The position numbers and the translations under genes were made by a program. Below are positions 11,320 to 21,641 of a stretch of 64,000 nt of DNA, one piece after another. The stretch comes from Pestalotiopsis fici W106-1 (lineage: Eukaryota > Ascomycota > Sordariomycetes > Amphisphaeriales > Sporocadaceae): the NCBI RefSeq assembly GCF_000516985.1, contig NW_006917091.1:306285-370284 (forward strand). Direction: 5' to 3'. Position 1 is the stretch's first letter. Each line of letters opens with the position of its first letter. The notes under the pieces were generated by a model, which saw only the letters and a program-made list of their open reading frames with translations, was not told the origin of the DNA and did no database searches.

Positions 11320-12625
11320 CTATTGAGCCATGAAATCCAATCCAGTCGCAATGTTGGCGCGTAGATCCGTAATGGCTATTTGCAAAAGCTTCTGCTCATT
11401 TTCCGAAAGTTGGCCAATGGGGAATGCCTGGCTTGCCCCATTCTCTGTCAACTTGACCTTCACGGCGAAATAGTCAACACCTAGCTCCGCGGCGAGAGCG
11501 TCACCTCCTGGCACACCCGGAAGATAGACGTAAGCCTCTTCGACGACCGCCGTACCCGCTTGAGCAGTGAGAAGAGCCTTGACGAAGCGGAAGCCTGCAT
11601 AAGCCATACAAGTCGTCGCACTGCCGGCTCCCTGTTTGCTCTTGACAATCTCGTCGCCACCAAACTGAACCCCTACGCATTACAAGTCAATAACCACATT
11701 TTGTAGTCCCTGCTGATAGCCCGAAAACTTACTATGAATGACCTGCGCCAACGTATCATTGTCCAGGTGGACGGGAGGCTGAGCCTGGCTGTACAAGGGC
11801 AGGATGGGTGCACCGCTGTGACCGCCAATGACTGGAACCTTGATGGATTGAGGATCAATGCTTGTGTCAACGTGAGACGCAAAAGTCGACGCCCGCACCA
11901 CGTCGAGGGTAGTGACGCCAAAGAGGCGGGTCGGGTCAAAGACGCCGGCCTTGCGCAAAGTCTCGGCGGCCACGGGAACGGTCGAGTTTACGGGATTCGT
12001 GACGATGCAGCATAGTGCACGTGGGCATGTCTTGGCTACCTCTTGGAAGATGTCACGAATGATGCTGGCATTGGTCTGTTCCCATCAATAAAATGCGCAC
12101 TCAACGTGCCATTGGGCTACTCACCTTGAACAAATCTGCCAATGCACTGTCAGCATATCACATTGACAAAGGATAAGTATTTTGCAAAGTTCGTAACGTA
12201 CCATCTCTTGTCATGCCGGGCTTCCTTGCTATACCCGCAGTGACGACGATTATGTCGGCACCTTTCAGAGCGGCAGCCAACCCATTGTTGTCAGGCAAGT
12301 GTCCAGTGACTTTGGCCTTGGTATCAATGTGGTTGAGATCTGTGGCAATTCCAGGAACATGGACAATGTCATAAAGTGCAATCTCAGTAAAGAGGTCGCT
12401 CTAAATACGACACAAGATACCCCCGGTTAGTACTCGTTTGGCTCTATGCAAGGGTCCGTACTGGGCTTAGGTCTTACCGATTTGCAAAGCAGAGACAGCG
12501 GGGTCCCAATCTGGCCTTTGTTGTGTTAGCGAGCAGAACGCAGCCAACAGTCGTACACTTGAGAGCTAAAGTCCAAATGACGAGGCATCCTTACCTGCGG
12601 CGCCCAATAGTGCAATCTTCGTCAT
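11320..12625 (-). CDS. MDH: NAD-dependent malate dehydrogenase, cytosolic type
   Basis: Six exons, complement(join(11320..11672,11733..12075,12125..12135,12202..12400,12478..12515,12595..12625)), keep phase and encode 324 residues, normal for the family. The N-terminus is the Rossmann loop itself (G-A-A-G-Q-I-G at residues 8-14), so there is no mitochondrial leader, and there is no C-terminal peroxisomal tripeptide. Substrate and catalytic features are present: the mobile loop [26 protein letters not shown] and the proton relay G-G-H-S-G. It should interconvert malate and oxaloacetate in the cytosol. Exon 4 is only 11 nt, encoding part of D-L-F-K, yet its flanking splice sites and the protein order both support it. 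The gene is convergent with the carboxylesterase. Confidence 0.93.
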
Positions 12626-13229
12626 TGTGAAAGTTTGGCTGGTTTGCAATGAAAAAAAGTCAATTCGTCGATATCGAACAGAATAGCAGTGCCAAACAAA
12701 CCCAGAGGTATAAATATTAGAGGATTCATTCGATTGAAACAATAATTAGTCGTCGCTTTCGTGTTTTCACTTACGTACCTACTAAACCGCTATGATCATC
12801 GCGGGCGGCTGATTCTTATGCCGCTCAGTGAATGCCGCTGGCACGGCACAGAGTATAGCCGACCATGGGAGTGGAGCGAAGACCGGTCCGTGACTGGTCT
12901 ATGCCGGCTCGACAAAAAGAGCACAGTTCGAACATCTTCTTTTGCGAGGAAATGGCGACCCCAATTTCGTTATTATAACTTGAAGTTGTACCTTTAAATT
13001 CAGAATGAAATCACATGCAGACTTGTGTTGTGGGCATTTCAAGACGAGTGTTGCTTAGCGCTAGTTATACGCTAAAAACTTGCTGGGTATAACTGTTGTC
13101 ACTCATAAACTGAATATACTATGAGCAGCGACAATCCCATGTTTCACCAATGTCATGTCAGGTTTGATAATTATACGTTAATGATTCATTTTCTATGTAT
13201 CTGCAATCTAAAATGCTGCTGACTGGCAC
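12626..13229. other. Intergenic, promoter region of the malate dehydrogenase gene
   Basis: About 600 bp between two minus-strand dehydrogenase genes. The open frame at 12761-12997 (+) is short and featureless. No other feature seen. Confidence 0.5.
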
Positions 13230-14346
13230 CTATTGCTCATGCTCTGGCACTGGCGTGAGCAGAGGTAATCCCAAGACAGCCCTACGAGCGTTTTCCAAGG
13301 CGCACGTTTCCATCTTCTCCAAAGTCTCGTAGGTGTGAGTGCCCAAATGAGGTATCAAGAGCGCTTTTTCGTTCTTGAGGAGCCGTTCATTGATTATGGG
13401 CTCCTTTTCATAGACATCTAATCCCACGGAAGCGATTTTGCCGCTCTCCAATGCTTCAGCCACCGCAGCTTCGTCGAGGACGGCACCCCTGGCGGTATTG
13501 ATAATGACAACCCCATCCTTCATCATGGCAATCTCCTTGGGCCCAATCAAGTGTCGCGTACCGGCATTCAAGGGAACATTGACGCTGATGATGTCGCTCT
13601 CGGAGAGCAACTTTTCAAACGAGACGTACTCAGCACCGGCAGCCGATTCGGCAGCCAGCGGTCGGCGGTTATGATAGCGCGTGACAATCCCAAAGGGTTC
13701 GCACCGCGCCTTGATGGCGCGACCGATGCGGCCCATGCCCAGCACGCCGAGGACCTTGCTCTGGGGATCGCGACCAAAGTCGACGCCCTTTTTGAAATTA
13801 CCCGCGCGCAGCGAGTTGAGGGCCGGATTCAATTGGCGCAGGGCACCGAGAAGGAGCCAGACCGCGAGATCCGCCGTCGCTTCCGTCACGGCGTCGGGTG
13901 CATACGTGAGAGTGATGCCGCGCTCAGAACACGCATCTGGGTCAATCTGGTCGTAACCTGAACGTAAATCGTCAATTGGAGTTCAACGATCTCACAAAGC
14001 ATGAGAATCATACCGGCGCCATTATGGCATATGAATTTGCAGGTGGGAGGAAGTTGCTTGATGAAATCGGCATCAAAATTGCCAGCCACCTGCCCCATCA
14101 AATACTGTTAGCTTTCTCCTCCAACCCTCTTTTTACATGAATTCGTCTTTCACTTACAGCTCCGCTTGCCGACGTCCTGTAAATCACTGAAATGTCCTTG
14201 TACTTTCCAGAGACGTCCCGAAAAAACTCTTCCCTACTTTTGCTCGTGACGACCTCGCATCTTGCTATCTTTTGTAGCTCGGCAAAACGCGCCGTTGCAT
14301 GTCGAACGGGGTTGAAAAAGAGAATAAAGGGTGTGCGAGCCGCCAT
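13230..14346 (-). CDS. D-2-hydroxyacid dehydrogenase (glyoxylate/hydroxypyruvate reductase-like)
   Basis: Exons are complement(join(13230..13957,14014..14089,14158..14346)), giving 330 residues. Introns are 56 and 68 nt. The NAD(P)-binding motif G-M-G-R-I-G is at about residues 162-167. The loop after the second beta-strand reads R-Y-H-N-R-R-P, whose arginines suggest NADP(H) preference (family knowledge). Catalytic residues are present: Arg in N-T-A-R-G (about 245), Glu in D-V-Y-E-K-E-P, and His in I-P-H-L-G-T-H (about 292). The enzyme should reduce 2-oxoacids such as glyoxylate, hydroxypyruvate or a longer 2-keto acid. It is divergently transcribed from a sugar-type transporter across about 780 bp. 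An alternative in-frame acceptor 15 nt upstream of exon 2 would insert five residues; the CTAAC at that point looks more like the branch site. Confidence 0.9.
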
Positions 14347-15130
14347 GTTGATTTTCAGCCTTGCTTGGAACCTTGTTGAGTTTGCATCCGCAGAGAGCAA
14401 TAAACTTTGATCTTTTCCTATTGGACCAAGGTTGCAATTTATCATTTATGCCAAGTGATACCATGAACATGAAGGCCGATAGACAATGGCGGCGTTTGTG
14501 GCGTCATTATGGATACCTGGCGCGGTTCATCTATGAAGCGATGAGCATCTCCAAATCCGAGACACGAGCGGCTAAACTAAGTGCCGAGAGAGTAGTCGTA
14601 TAGCTCGGACTTACTCGAGCGACTCGGACGATCCGCATGCTCGTGAATCGTGCAGTCCCAACGCCAAGACGGCCAAGGCAGCCAAGCTAGTCAAGCTCAT
14701 CAAGCTTTGCCAACCCCATGGGGTTTTTGGTCCGCGTCGGTGTTGAATTTGCGGGGGGTGGAGTCGCAGGGACTCCTTTTTGGCTTGTCTGCCTCGAGAG
14801 CCAGTCTTCTGCGAAAGGTGATCGAACAAGACCAGGATGCCACAACATTACATTGGACCGGCCTTGAAAATGCCCGTTGTGCAAGGGAATGGTTCAGCAC
14901 CATTGGGAATTGACCGTCTAATTCCTCTTTTTCTGTCGAAAGTGATGCGGTATGCGCACTTGTTTAGTTGAGGAAGTGTGCATCAATCCGGTGTTAGCCA
15001 AGTCCGGTGACACAAAGTAACAGATAGATATGATCTGGCTCTTCCCCTTTACTATTCAACCCGCTGTTCTCATCATCCTACCCATTTTTGCGTTTTCAAA
15101 AGATTCTTTTTACATCTAAAGTATTTAAAA
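14347..15130. promoter_or_regulatory. Shared divergent promoter region
   Basis: This 784-bp gap lies between the divergent start codons of the 2-hydroxyacid dehydrogenase and the MFS sugar transporter, so it must hold both promoters. No specific operator was identified. Open frames at about 14611-14913 appear on both strands and have no protein-like features. Confidence 0.5.
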
Positions 15131-16724
15131 ATGACTTTTTTATCTGCCCGAGGCGAAGCCTTGGCTACGGCTCGTATACTTTTGATTGTTCTCCCTGCGT
15201 TCCTCCTATATGGCTACAACCAGTCCAATCTGGGCGTGCTCGCCTACCCATCATTCACCAAACATTTTCCAACCATTGATACTGCGACTACGACGGGAGA
15301 AGCCAAGTCCCGCAATGCCAGAATCCAGGGTCAGTTCGAAACCGACTTTTGCAGGCCGAATAGAGCACGTTGGATAAGCTGACATTTATCTTTACAGAGG
15401 AACCGTCGTCGCAATCTACACCTTGGGGTGTCTCATCGGAGCCCTAGGCATTGCTCGAGTAGCCAATCGCTTCGGCCGCCGACCTAGCCTTTTGGCTGGG
15501 GCAGTGGTCGTAGCAGCCGGCATGCTCATTCAAGCAACCTCCTTTAGTCTTGCCCAACTTATTGTCGGCCGCATACTCAGTGGTGTGGGAAACGGAGCCA
15601 TCAACGCGGTAGTCCCAGTTTGGCAGAGTGAATGCTCAGCACCCAAGAGCCGTGGAAAAAATGTTGTCGTTCTCGGTGCCTTTGTGGCGACGGGCGTCGC
15701 GGCTGCCGGCTGGGTCAACTATGGCTTGTCCTCCATCTCATCGCAAGAGGTGGCGTGGCGCTTGCCACTGGCATTGCCTATCGTCTTTAGTCTCATGCTC
15801 ATGGCCTCGACGATGCTCTTCCCAGAGTCTCCTCGCTGGCTTGTCATGAAGGGCAAGACTGAAGATGCTCGTCAGAGTATCAGCAGGTTGGCGGTTGGTA
15901 ATCAAGCTGACCCAGAGGCTGTTGAGCTCGAGTTGGCTACACTGACAAGCATGATCCGCATCGAAGGCCAACAGCCCGCTCGCGGGTACTTGGACTTGTT
16001 CAAACGTGACGGCCAGCGCCTATGGTACCGTCTCTGTCTGGCTATCGGCATCAACTTTTGCGCACAAATGACGGGAGCCAATGTCATTAGTTATTATGGC
16101 ACTACCATCTTCAAAGAGTCCCTCCTGCTACCTTCTAAAAAGGCAGCACTTTTGAATGCGGGCGTCTTGACATGGAAGATTGCCGCCGCAACCTTTGCCT
16201 ACCTCACCGTGGATCGGATCGGCCGCAAGCCGCTCTTCATGATTGCCGGCGCGGGTATGGGCGCCAGCATGGCTGGGCTGGCAGGGACTGTATGGGCCAT
16301 TGACAACCAGGCTAGCCCTGGAGCTGGTATTGCCGCCACCTTCTTCTTGTTTCTGTTCATGGCATTTTTCCCCCTTGGATTCCTTGCTGCAAACTTTCTC
16401 TACAGCGCCGAGATTGCCCCCCAAGACTTGCGCATCCATCTTGCTTCCATTGGTACCGCAACCCATTGGCTTTTCAATTTCGTTATTGCTGAAATCACGC
16501 CGATTGCATTCGTCTCCATCAAGTGGCGATATTACATTGTATACGCCGTCATAGGATTCTGCGTCGTTCCATTGGTCTATTTCCTCTTTCCTGAAACCAA
16601 GGGCAAGTCACTTGAAGAGATGAATACTCTATTTTCCGAAGGGAACCCTTTTGGCAAGTTCCATCATTTTCAAAGCAAGTCATGCTTGAGGAGGTATTTG
16701 AAGCAGAAAAAAGTGCAAAGCTAG
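15131..16724 (+). CDS. MFS sugar transporter (sugar porter family)
   Basis: Exons join(15131..15329,15400..16724), 507 residues, with a 70-nt intron whose acceptor is the second AG of C-A-G-A-G, needed to keep I-Q-G-T-V-V-A-I-Y in frame. Sugar-porter signatures are in the expected order: Y-G-Y-N-Q helix 1, R-F-G-R-R-P after helix 2, P-E-S-P-R-W-L at the end of helix 6, Q-M-T-G-A-N-V-I-S-Y-Y-G in helix 7, D-R-I-G-R-K-P-L after helix 8, and P-E-T-K-G-K-S-L-E-E after helix 12. It probably works as a proton symporter in the plasma membrane. The substrate is not determined; the neighbouring dehydrogenases make a sugar or hydroxyacid plausible, which is inference. Confidence 0.93.
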
Positions 16725-17113
16725 AAGGCTGCGAATCTGAGACGGTTGAGCGGGCCAAGGATGTCTAACAAGGTTGGAGTTGTATACTTGTTGGGCTTGG
16801 GGTGCGAGCGACTGATAGGGCAGGGAGGCTTTACTTGGCAGGATGTTTGCGAGTCTATCATTTCTTGGAAAAGGCCTTTAAGTATTGTATGCCCTCGAAT
16901 AGTCAATATTATTTACACTATGAGAACGATGAAAGTTTCTGAACTAGTGATTCCATAACTACTTAAATACTGTTCACTACGGTTCATGATGTCGCGCTCA
17001 AGGCCGGTCCCAGCAGCATTCGCGCCCCAACGAAATACATTTGTCCATCAAACAGGCAATGGAAGCCAGAAAAGCAGGACCCGCTGCAATTTTCCGCAAG
17101 ATTGGTGATTCCT
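16725..17113. other. Convergent intergenic region
   Basis: About 390 bp between the stop codons of the sugar transporter (+) and the four-helix membrane protein (-). No gene or repeat recognised. Confidence 0.5.
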
Positions 17114-18064
17114 TTAGGCGAGCTCCTGATCAACCATTGGCTCCAACTCGTGGTATCCAGTTCGAGTAACCTTGACGTGCTTCTTCTTCTTTTCACGACC
17201 TCTTGCTGAGAGACCATTTATCAAAATAATGACCAAGGTAACAAATTCCAGTATAGCAACAGCGATTCCAAGGCCCCAGGCTACGTTCTGTGTTGATCGC
17301 GGTAACACTCATCGTTAGCTGGCCAGTAAAGAGAGGGAATCGTCATATAATTGTGCGACACCACTCACCAGTGCATTACAGACGCGACCCAAGCCAATCT
17401 CATTACTGTCAAAATCGACTTCAATATTCTGATGCATGCAGCTCCAACCGCGGATACCATCAGGCCCGTCATAAAGCTTGAAAACGACCAATGCCGCTAC
17501 AAACAATGCAAAAGAAATGGACGGAAGTACGATGGATAGAGCATGGCCAAGCCGCCCCTTCCATTGGGTCTTTTCCTAGTAGATTGCATTAGTATGGAAT
17601 AGCAGCAAAGACACAAGACCATGCATTACCGCCAAGAGACACCATGTCACGGCCATGAGGATTCCGAAAACCAAAGTGATGGCGGCTGCGGCCAGAAGCA
17701 AGTAAGTAGCCATGAGCGATCTGCCATAATCCGAAGGCCAAGCAGGCATGACCAGCGCAAAGCTCATGAGGACTTTGTAATTCTTTGTTGCATTAAACAC
17801 GGCCAGAGACCTAGCAACAAGTCCGGCTATTGCCAGCGCCAGTATTGTCGAAACAAGTCGGCAGACGGCCTGGATTATGACGTATCCACGTGCCTGCCTC
17901 AAGTTTGCGGACTTTGAAGATTCACGGCGCAAGGTCTTTGGATGTGCGCCTTTGTTGTCGGCGACGTAATTTTCAGAGTACTTCGATTGCTGTACATCTT
18001 TTGCGGTACTATCTGTATGTCGAAAAGGTTCGAGATGTGACTGGCCACTGTTTTCAGACTGCAT
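17114..18064 (-). CDS. Four-helix integral membrane protein (MARVEL-like), function unknown
   Basis: Exons are complement(join(17114..17287,17369..17575,17630..18064)), 271 residues, all introns in phase 0 (81 and 54 nt). About 75 polar residues precede four hydrophobic helices: one starting V-I-I-Q-A-V-C-R-L-V, one in the A-T-Y-L-L-L-A-A-A-A-I-T region, one at I-S-F-A-L-F-V-A-A-L-V-V-F, and the last at A-I-L-E-F-V-T-L-V-I-I-L-I. The loop before helix 4 has two cysteines (S-C-M-H and V-C-N-A-L). The lysine-rich tail (R-E-K-K-K-K-H-V-K) fits a cytosolic C-terminus. This is the topology of fungal MARVEL-like proteins linked to membrane organisation, but no defining motif is present. It is divergent from the Zn2Cys6 regulator at 18695. 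Confidence 0.75.
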
Positions 18065-18694
18065 CTTTGGAACGAAGCAAGATACTATCCCACAAAATGA
18101 TGGGGCTTTCAAGCAAATATTGTAGCGGAAGAGGTAACAGCGCAAGCAAAGCGGCTTATTGCAATGAATAATGTCAGCGGTTTATTAGCTTCATGAATTG
18201 CACCAACGCCGATTTTGATGACCAAAAGGACCATCTTTGAATACTTTCAACGAGATGAATAAGCACCACGGGCTCGATTCCATTGGTTTCTTGCACGTGA
18301 TATTTACAGGGATGATGCCGCCGCTCTGTATTGATTATAGTTGCCTTAGTATAAATTTAGCTTCTGAAGCTTCGCTCAGCACTAAGGTCTTAGCGACAGA
18401 TCCCTAATCCTACATTGTCCAAGTTTGCACGGCACGTCCCAAGCCGAAGAGGATAGTCTCGGTAAGAGTTCATTCAGCTCGGCGATATGACATCGGGTAA
18501 GGCGAAGACTCAGCCCGTCCTCTTCCAATTATGCAACATGTGTCGTTCATCGTTCCTTGCGGCCCTGTCATCGCCGAAGTCTGTACAGGCTTCTTGATGG
18601 CCCGAATGCCCCGCCCCAGAGAAACTCCCAACCTTCTTGGTCACCTACTTAAATTGCTGGAGTCACATCGTCGTCTCAGAGATCACCGAGCACC
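18065..18694. promoter_or_regulatory. Divergent promoter region
   Basis: 630 bp between divergent start codons. A TATA-like AT run (TATAAAT) lies at about 18350. No binding site can be named with confidence. Confidence 0.35.
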
Positions 18695-20737
18695 ATGCTG
18701 GGGCTGCGCCGAAGACATAGAAATCCTCGGCCACGGAGCTCATGCTCCATCTGCCACCAGCGAAAGGTCAAATGTGACACTATATCCCCTTGTGCACAGT
18801 GCATCAGACGAGGTCAGGCGGCTGAATGCGTATACCAGCAGCATGGCGGATCCGACGACAACCGACGCTCAACACGGAGACACTCGGTCGCACCAACCCC
18901 AACTACCTCGAGCAGCGATCGCGAGAATGGGACATCCGAGCAACTGAGAGTGGCCGGACATAGGGACCATGGGTTAGATCCAGATACCGTGCAGACATTG
19001 CAGCAGAAAATTGCGTCTCATCCCTCACTGCCCTCCCCCGCGGCTCCTTTAGAGCTACCAAGAAATTATTCAAATACGTTATCCGGAACACCGCAGTCCG
19101 AGTCTAAACTACAGACTCACGATTGGGGACATGAGGATCCCATTCGTGGTCGGAGTCATTTTTCCTGGGCTGTGCATCAGGTGAGTTGGCTGTTATCTCA
19201 TCAAACTCGAACCCAATTCTTAGCGCTCGCATCTGATGACAACTAGTTTGAACCCTTGATCGCTTATCTAGGTGACAGTGTCGCCCCTGGAGACCGTCGC
19301 AAAGACCGCGTACCACTACTGGAAAGAACGTATGAGAAATGGAGAAAGGCAAAACTCCACGCTAGAAACACGATACTCACCGCATCACTATCCGATGAGC
19401 TTCCCGGAACCAACATCATCCGCATCCTGGTCGGGCGCTATTACGAGACCTTGCACACCATACTCCCTGTTGTAGACCAGACCACCTTTACAATTGAGCT
19501 CGACACCTTACTCAACAACCCTTCCAACGCCCCAGTGTATCAGCTCGTACAAGTTCTCCTCATCCTGGCGCTAGCAAATGGGACCTATCCTAGCCATGAA
19601 GCACCACTCCTTCCGTCGTCGGTGTATGTGTGGTGTGATCTGGCCTCGTCAGTCCCCACCACTGCCCTCGAGCTCGGCGAATGCACCCTCGATATCCTGC
19701 GTATCGCCGCCCTGCTAAACACGGCCAAGCAAACGCTCAAGTTCAACGATACGGCGGATTATGTCTACTCGGGTGCCGGTGTCCGGCTAGCCATGATGCT
19801 CGGTCTCAACCGGGCCGGCGAGCTGGACGCAGAAAAGACGCAACTATGGGAAACGGTGCGAGAGCTAGAACTCCACGCGTGCCTCGCCTGCGGCGCGGCA
19901 CCCACCGTCCCGCCCGGAACTGATCTCGACATTATGCCGTCGCCGCCGCGACGTGGATGTGCGACAGCGCAGCCATCACCCCAAGGGGATGGTCAGGGCG
20001 ATGTAGTCGGCAACAACACACCAGCTCTCCAGCCCCTCGCGATCCTGAGACAATCTCTGCGCACGCGCACCAAGATTGCCGTGCTCGTCAATAATGAGGA
20101 GCACATGCGTTTCGAAGACGTCATGCACCTGAGTCGCCAACTCGCGCGCGACATGAAACCCATCTCGGACATGAGCAACGGTCCCTCGTCAGAGCAAAGC
20201 TTTGCGCACAAATACGTCGCGTTTATATACCACAAGTATCTCGCGGCTCTGCACCGACCCTTTGCGACTCTGCACGACGCGGCCTTTTACCTCTCGCGAG
20301 ATATATCCAGAAACCGCGCACAGCGGCATGTGCACGACGTGTGCGCCGCCTTTCGCGACAAGAGGCCCAACGATCCGTTCGGGGCACTGCTCATCGGCAA
20401 TGGGACCATGTTTCGCGTCGAGGCTATTCAGTCAGCTCTATGGTTGGCCTTTGAACTCTATCGCAGCGAGGAATACGACAATTACATGACGATACCCGGT
20501 TCTTCTTCTGGATGGGATGAATCGACAAATGTGCAATTAATAGAGGAAGCTATGGACTTTGCAGAAAAGTCCTTGCGTAAGGGCGAGCTCGCCGGACTGG
20601 CCTATCTCCTACCGTCTTTGGTTTTACAAGACGTAGAAGCGCAGAAAATCTGGACACGTGGATCCGATGGCTACAATATCGCCATGAAGACGGCCGGGGA
20701 ACGTATGAGGAATCATTTTATTAAAGCTTTCGAGTAA
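18695..20737 (+). CDS. Zn2Cys6 fungal transcription factor
   Basis: Exons join(18695..19180,19247..20737), 658 residues, with a 66-nt intron (GTGAGT/TAG, phase 0). An N-terminal GAL4-type binuclear zinc cluster has cysteines at residues 17, 20, 27, 33, 36 and 45, preceded by basic residues (R-R-R-H-R). The middle and C-terminal parts look like a fungal-specific transcription-factor regulatory domain: I-L-V-G-R-Y-Y-E-T-L-H-T-I-L-P-V-V-D, then V-R-L-A-M-M-L-G-L-N-R and L-A-A-L-H-R-P-F. It should be a nuclear DNA-binding regulator; targets are unknown. Proximity to the transporter and dehydrogenase genes makes it a candidate local regulator. Confidence 0.9.
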
Positions 20738-20791
20738 CGAAGTGATTCCATGTAACGGGTGCCATTAAAGAACAAGAGTCTCGAGATCAAG

Positions 20792-21641
20792 TCACCAAGT
20801 TCTGAACAGTGGATCCTTCTTATACACGTCTAAGCTCTGTTTCCGAAACAGGCCTTCGGAAACAGGCCGTATCTTGTGCATTTCCGTGATTCCAGGCTCA
20901 TAAATTGAAGACATCTCACTGATATTTTCTCCTCCAATTTCAAGCGCAGGCAATATTTTGACCGGCGAAGACGTGATTAGTGGAGCAAACAATAACCAGA
21001 CATCACCAATGATCGATTCAGGGACCAAATCCTGTCGACCTAGCGTAATAGCGATCGGAAGGCTGTAATCGCAGAAAATGTGGTCTTCATATTCACGCTG
21101 GTATGCGCCACTGTCATGCAGTTTGTGCTTAGCCCAATCTGCCGTCGCTCGAGTGTAATGTATTCTCCGCTTTTTCCGAGTCTCGTCGTAGAACGGCCAG
21201 TCAAAATGCGACTATACGCCACAATTCAAGAAAAGTTGTACTAGCCGATGCTGACTCCGTAACCTTGAATTCCCTCGCGTGGCGAACATATAGTCAACCG
21301 CAATGGATTTGAGATGCATTTGACGCCCCTGAATGACTTCTGCGCCCAGGTCCACGCGGAGTACATCGCCTGCAATACTACGGGAGTAGCCGACGAATGA
21401 AGTCAACGTGGCCATGAAAGGCTCGGCAATGGGTTCTCATTGTCTGTGTAAACAAAATCCCGATGCCATCGATGTCGAGCTTTCGAATTTCAGGAAAAAA
21501 GTCGCCCAGCTTAGAGGGCGTCAAACCGGTGGGCAAGCAAGCGCGAATGGATTTAGCCAGGACAGTGCAAATAATGTCTTTTTGCGCGGATAAAAGCTCA
21601 GTCCTAGACTGACGTCTAGTAAGCTTGATACCCCATATCAT
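20792..21641 (-). pseudogene. Decayed or unresolved protein-coding remnant between two regulators
   Basis: Three consecutive minus-strand segments have protein-like composition but lie in different frames: about 21641-21437 (including L-D-I-D-G-I-G-I-L-F), 21415-21275 (starting M-A-T-L-T-S-F-V-G-Y-S-R-S) and about 21206-20792 (D-W-P-F-Y-D-E-T-R, then V-P-E-S-I-I-G-D-V-W-L-L-F, ending in P-L-F-R-T-W and a stop at 20792-20794). The only good donor I can find between segments 2 and 3 (GTTACG near 21251) gives the wrong phase for segment 3, so an intron alone does not rescue the frame. No family is recognised. It overlaps the 3' end of the downstream regulator on the same strand, which also argues against an intact gene. 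Confidence 0.35.

Noticed and set aside
14611..14913. Small genes in the divergent promoter at 14.6-14.9 kb.
   Set aside because: Open frames occur on both strands at once, without motifs or splice support; non-coding GC-rich sequence explains them.
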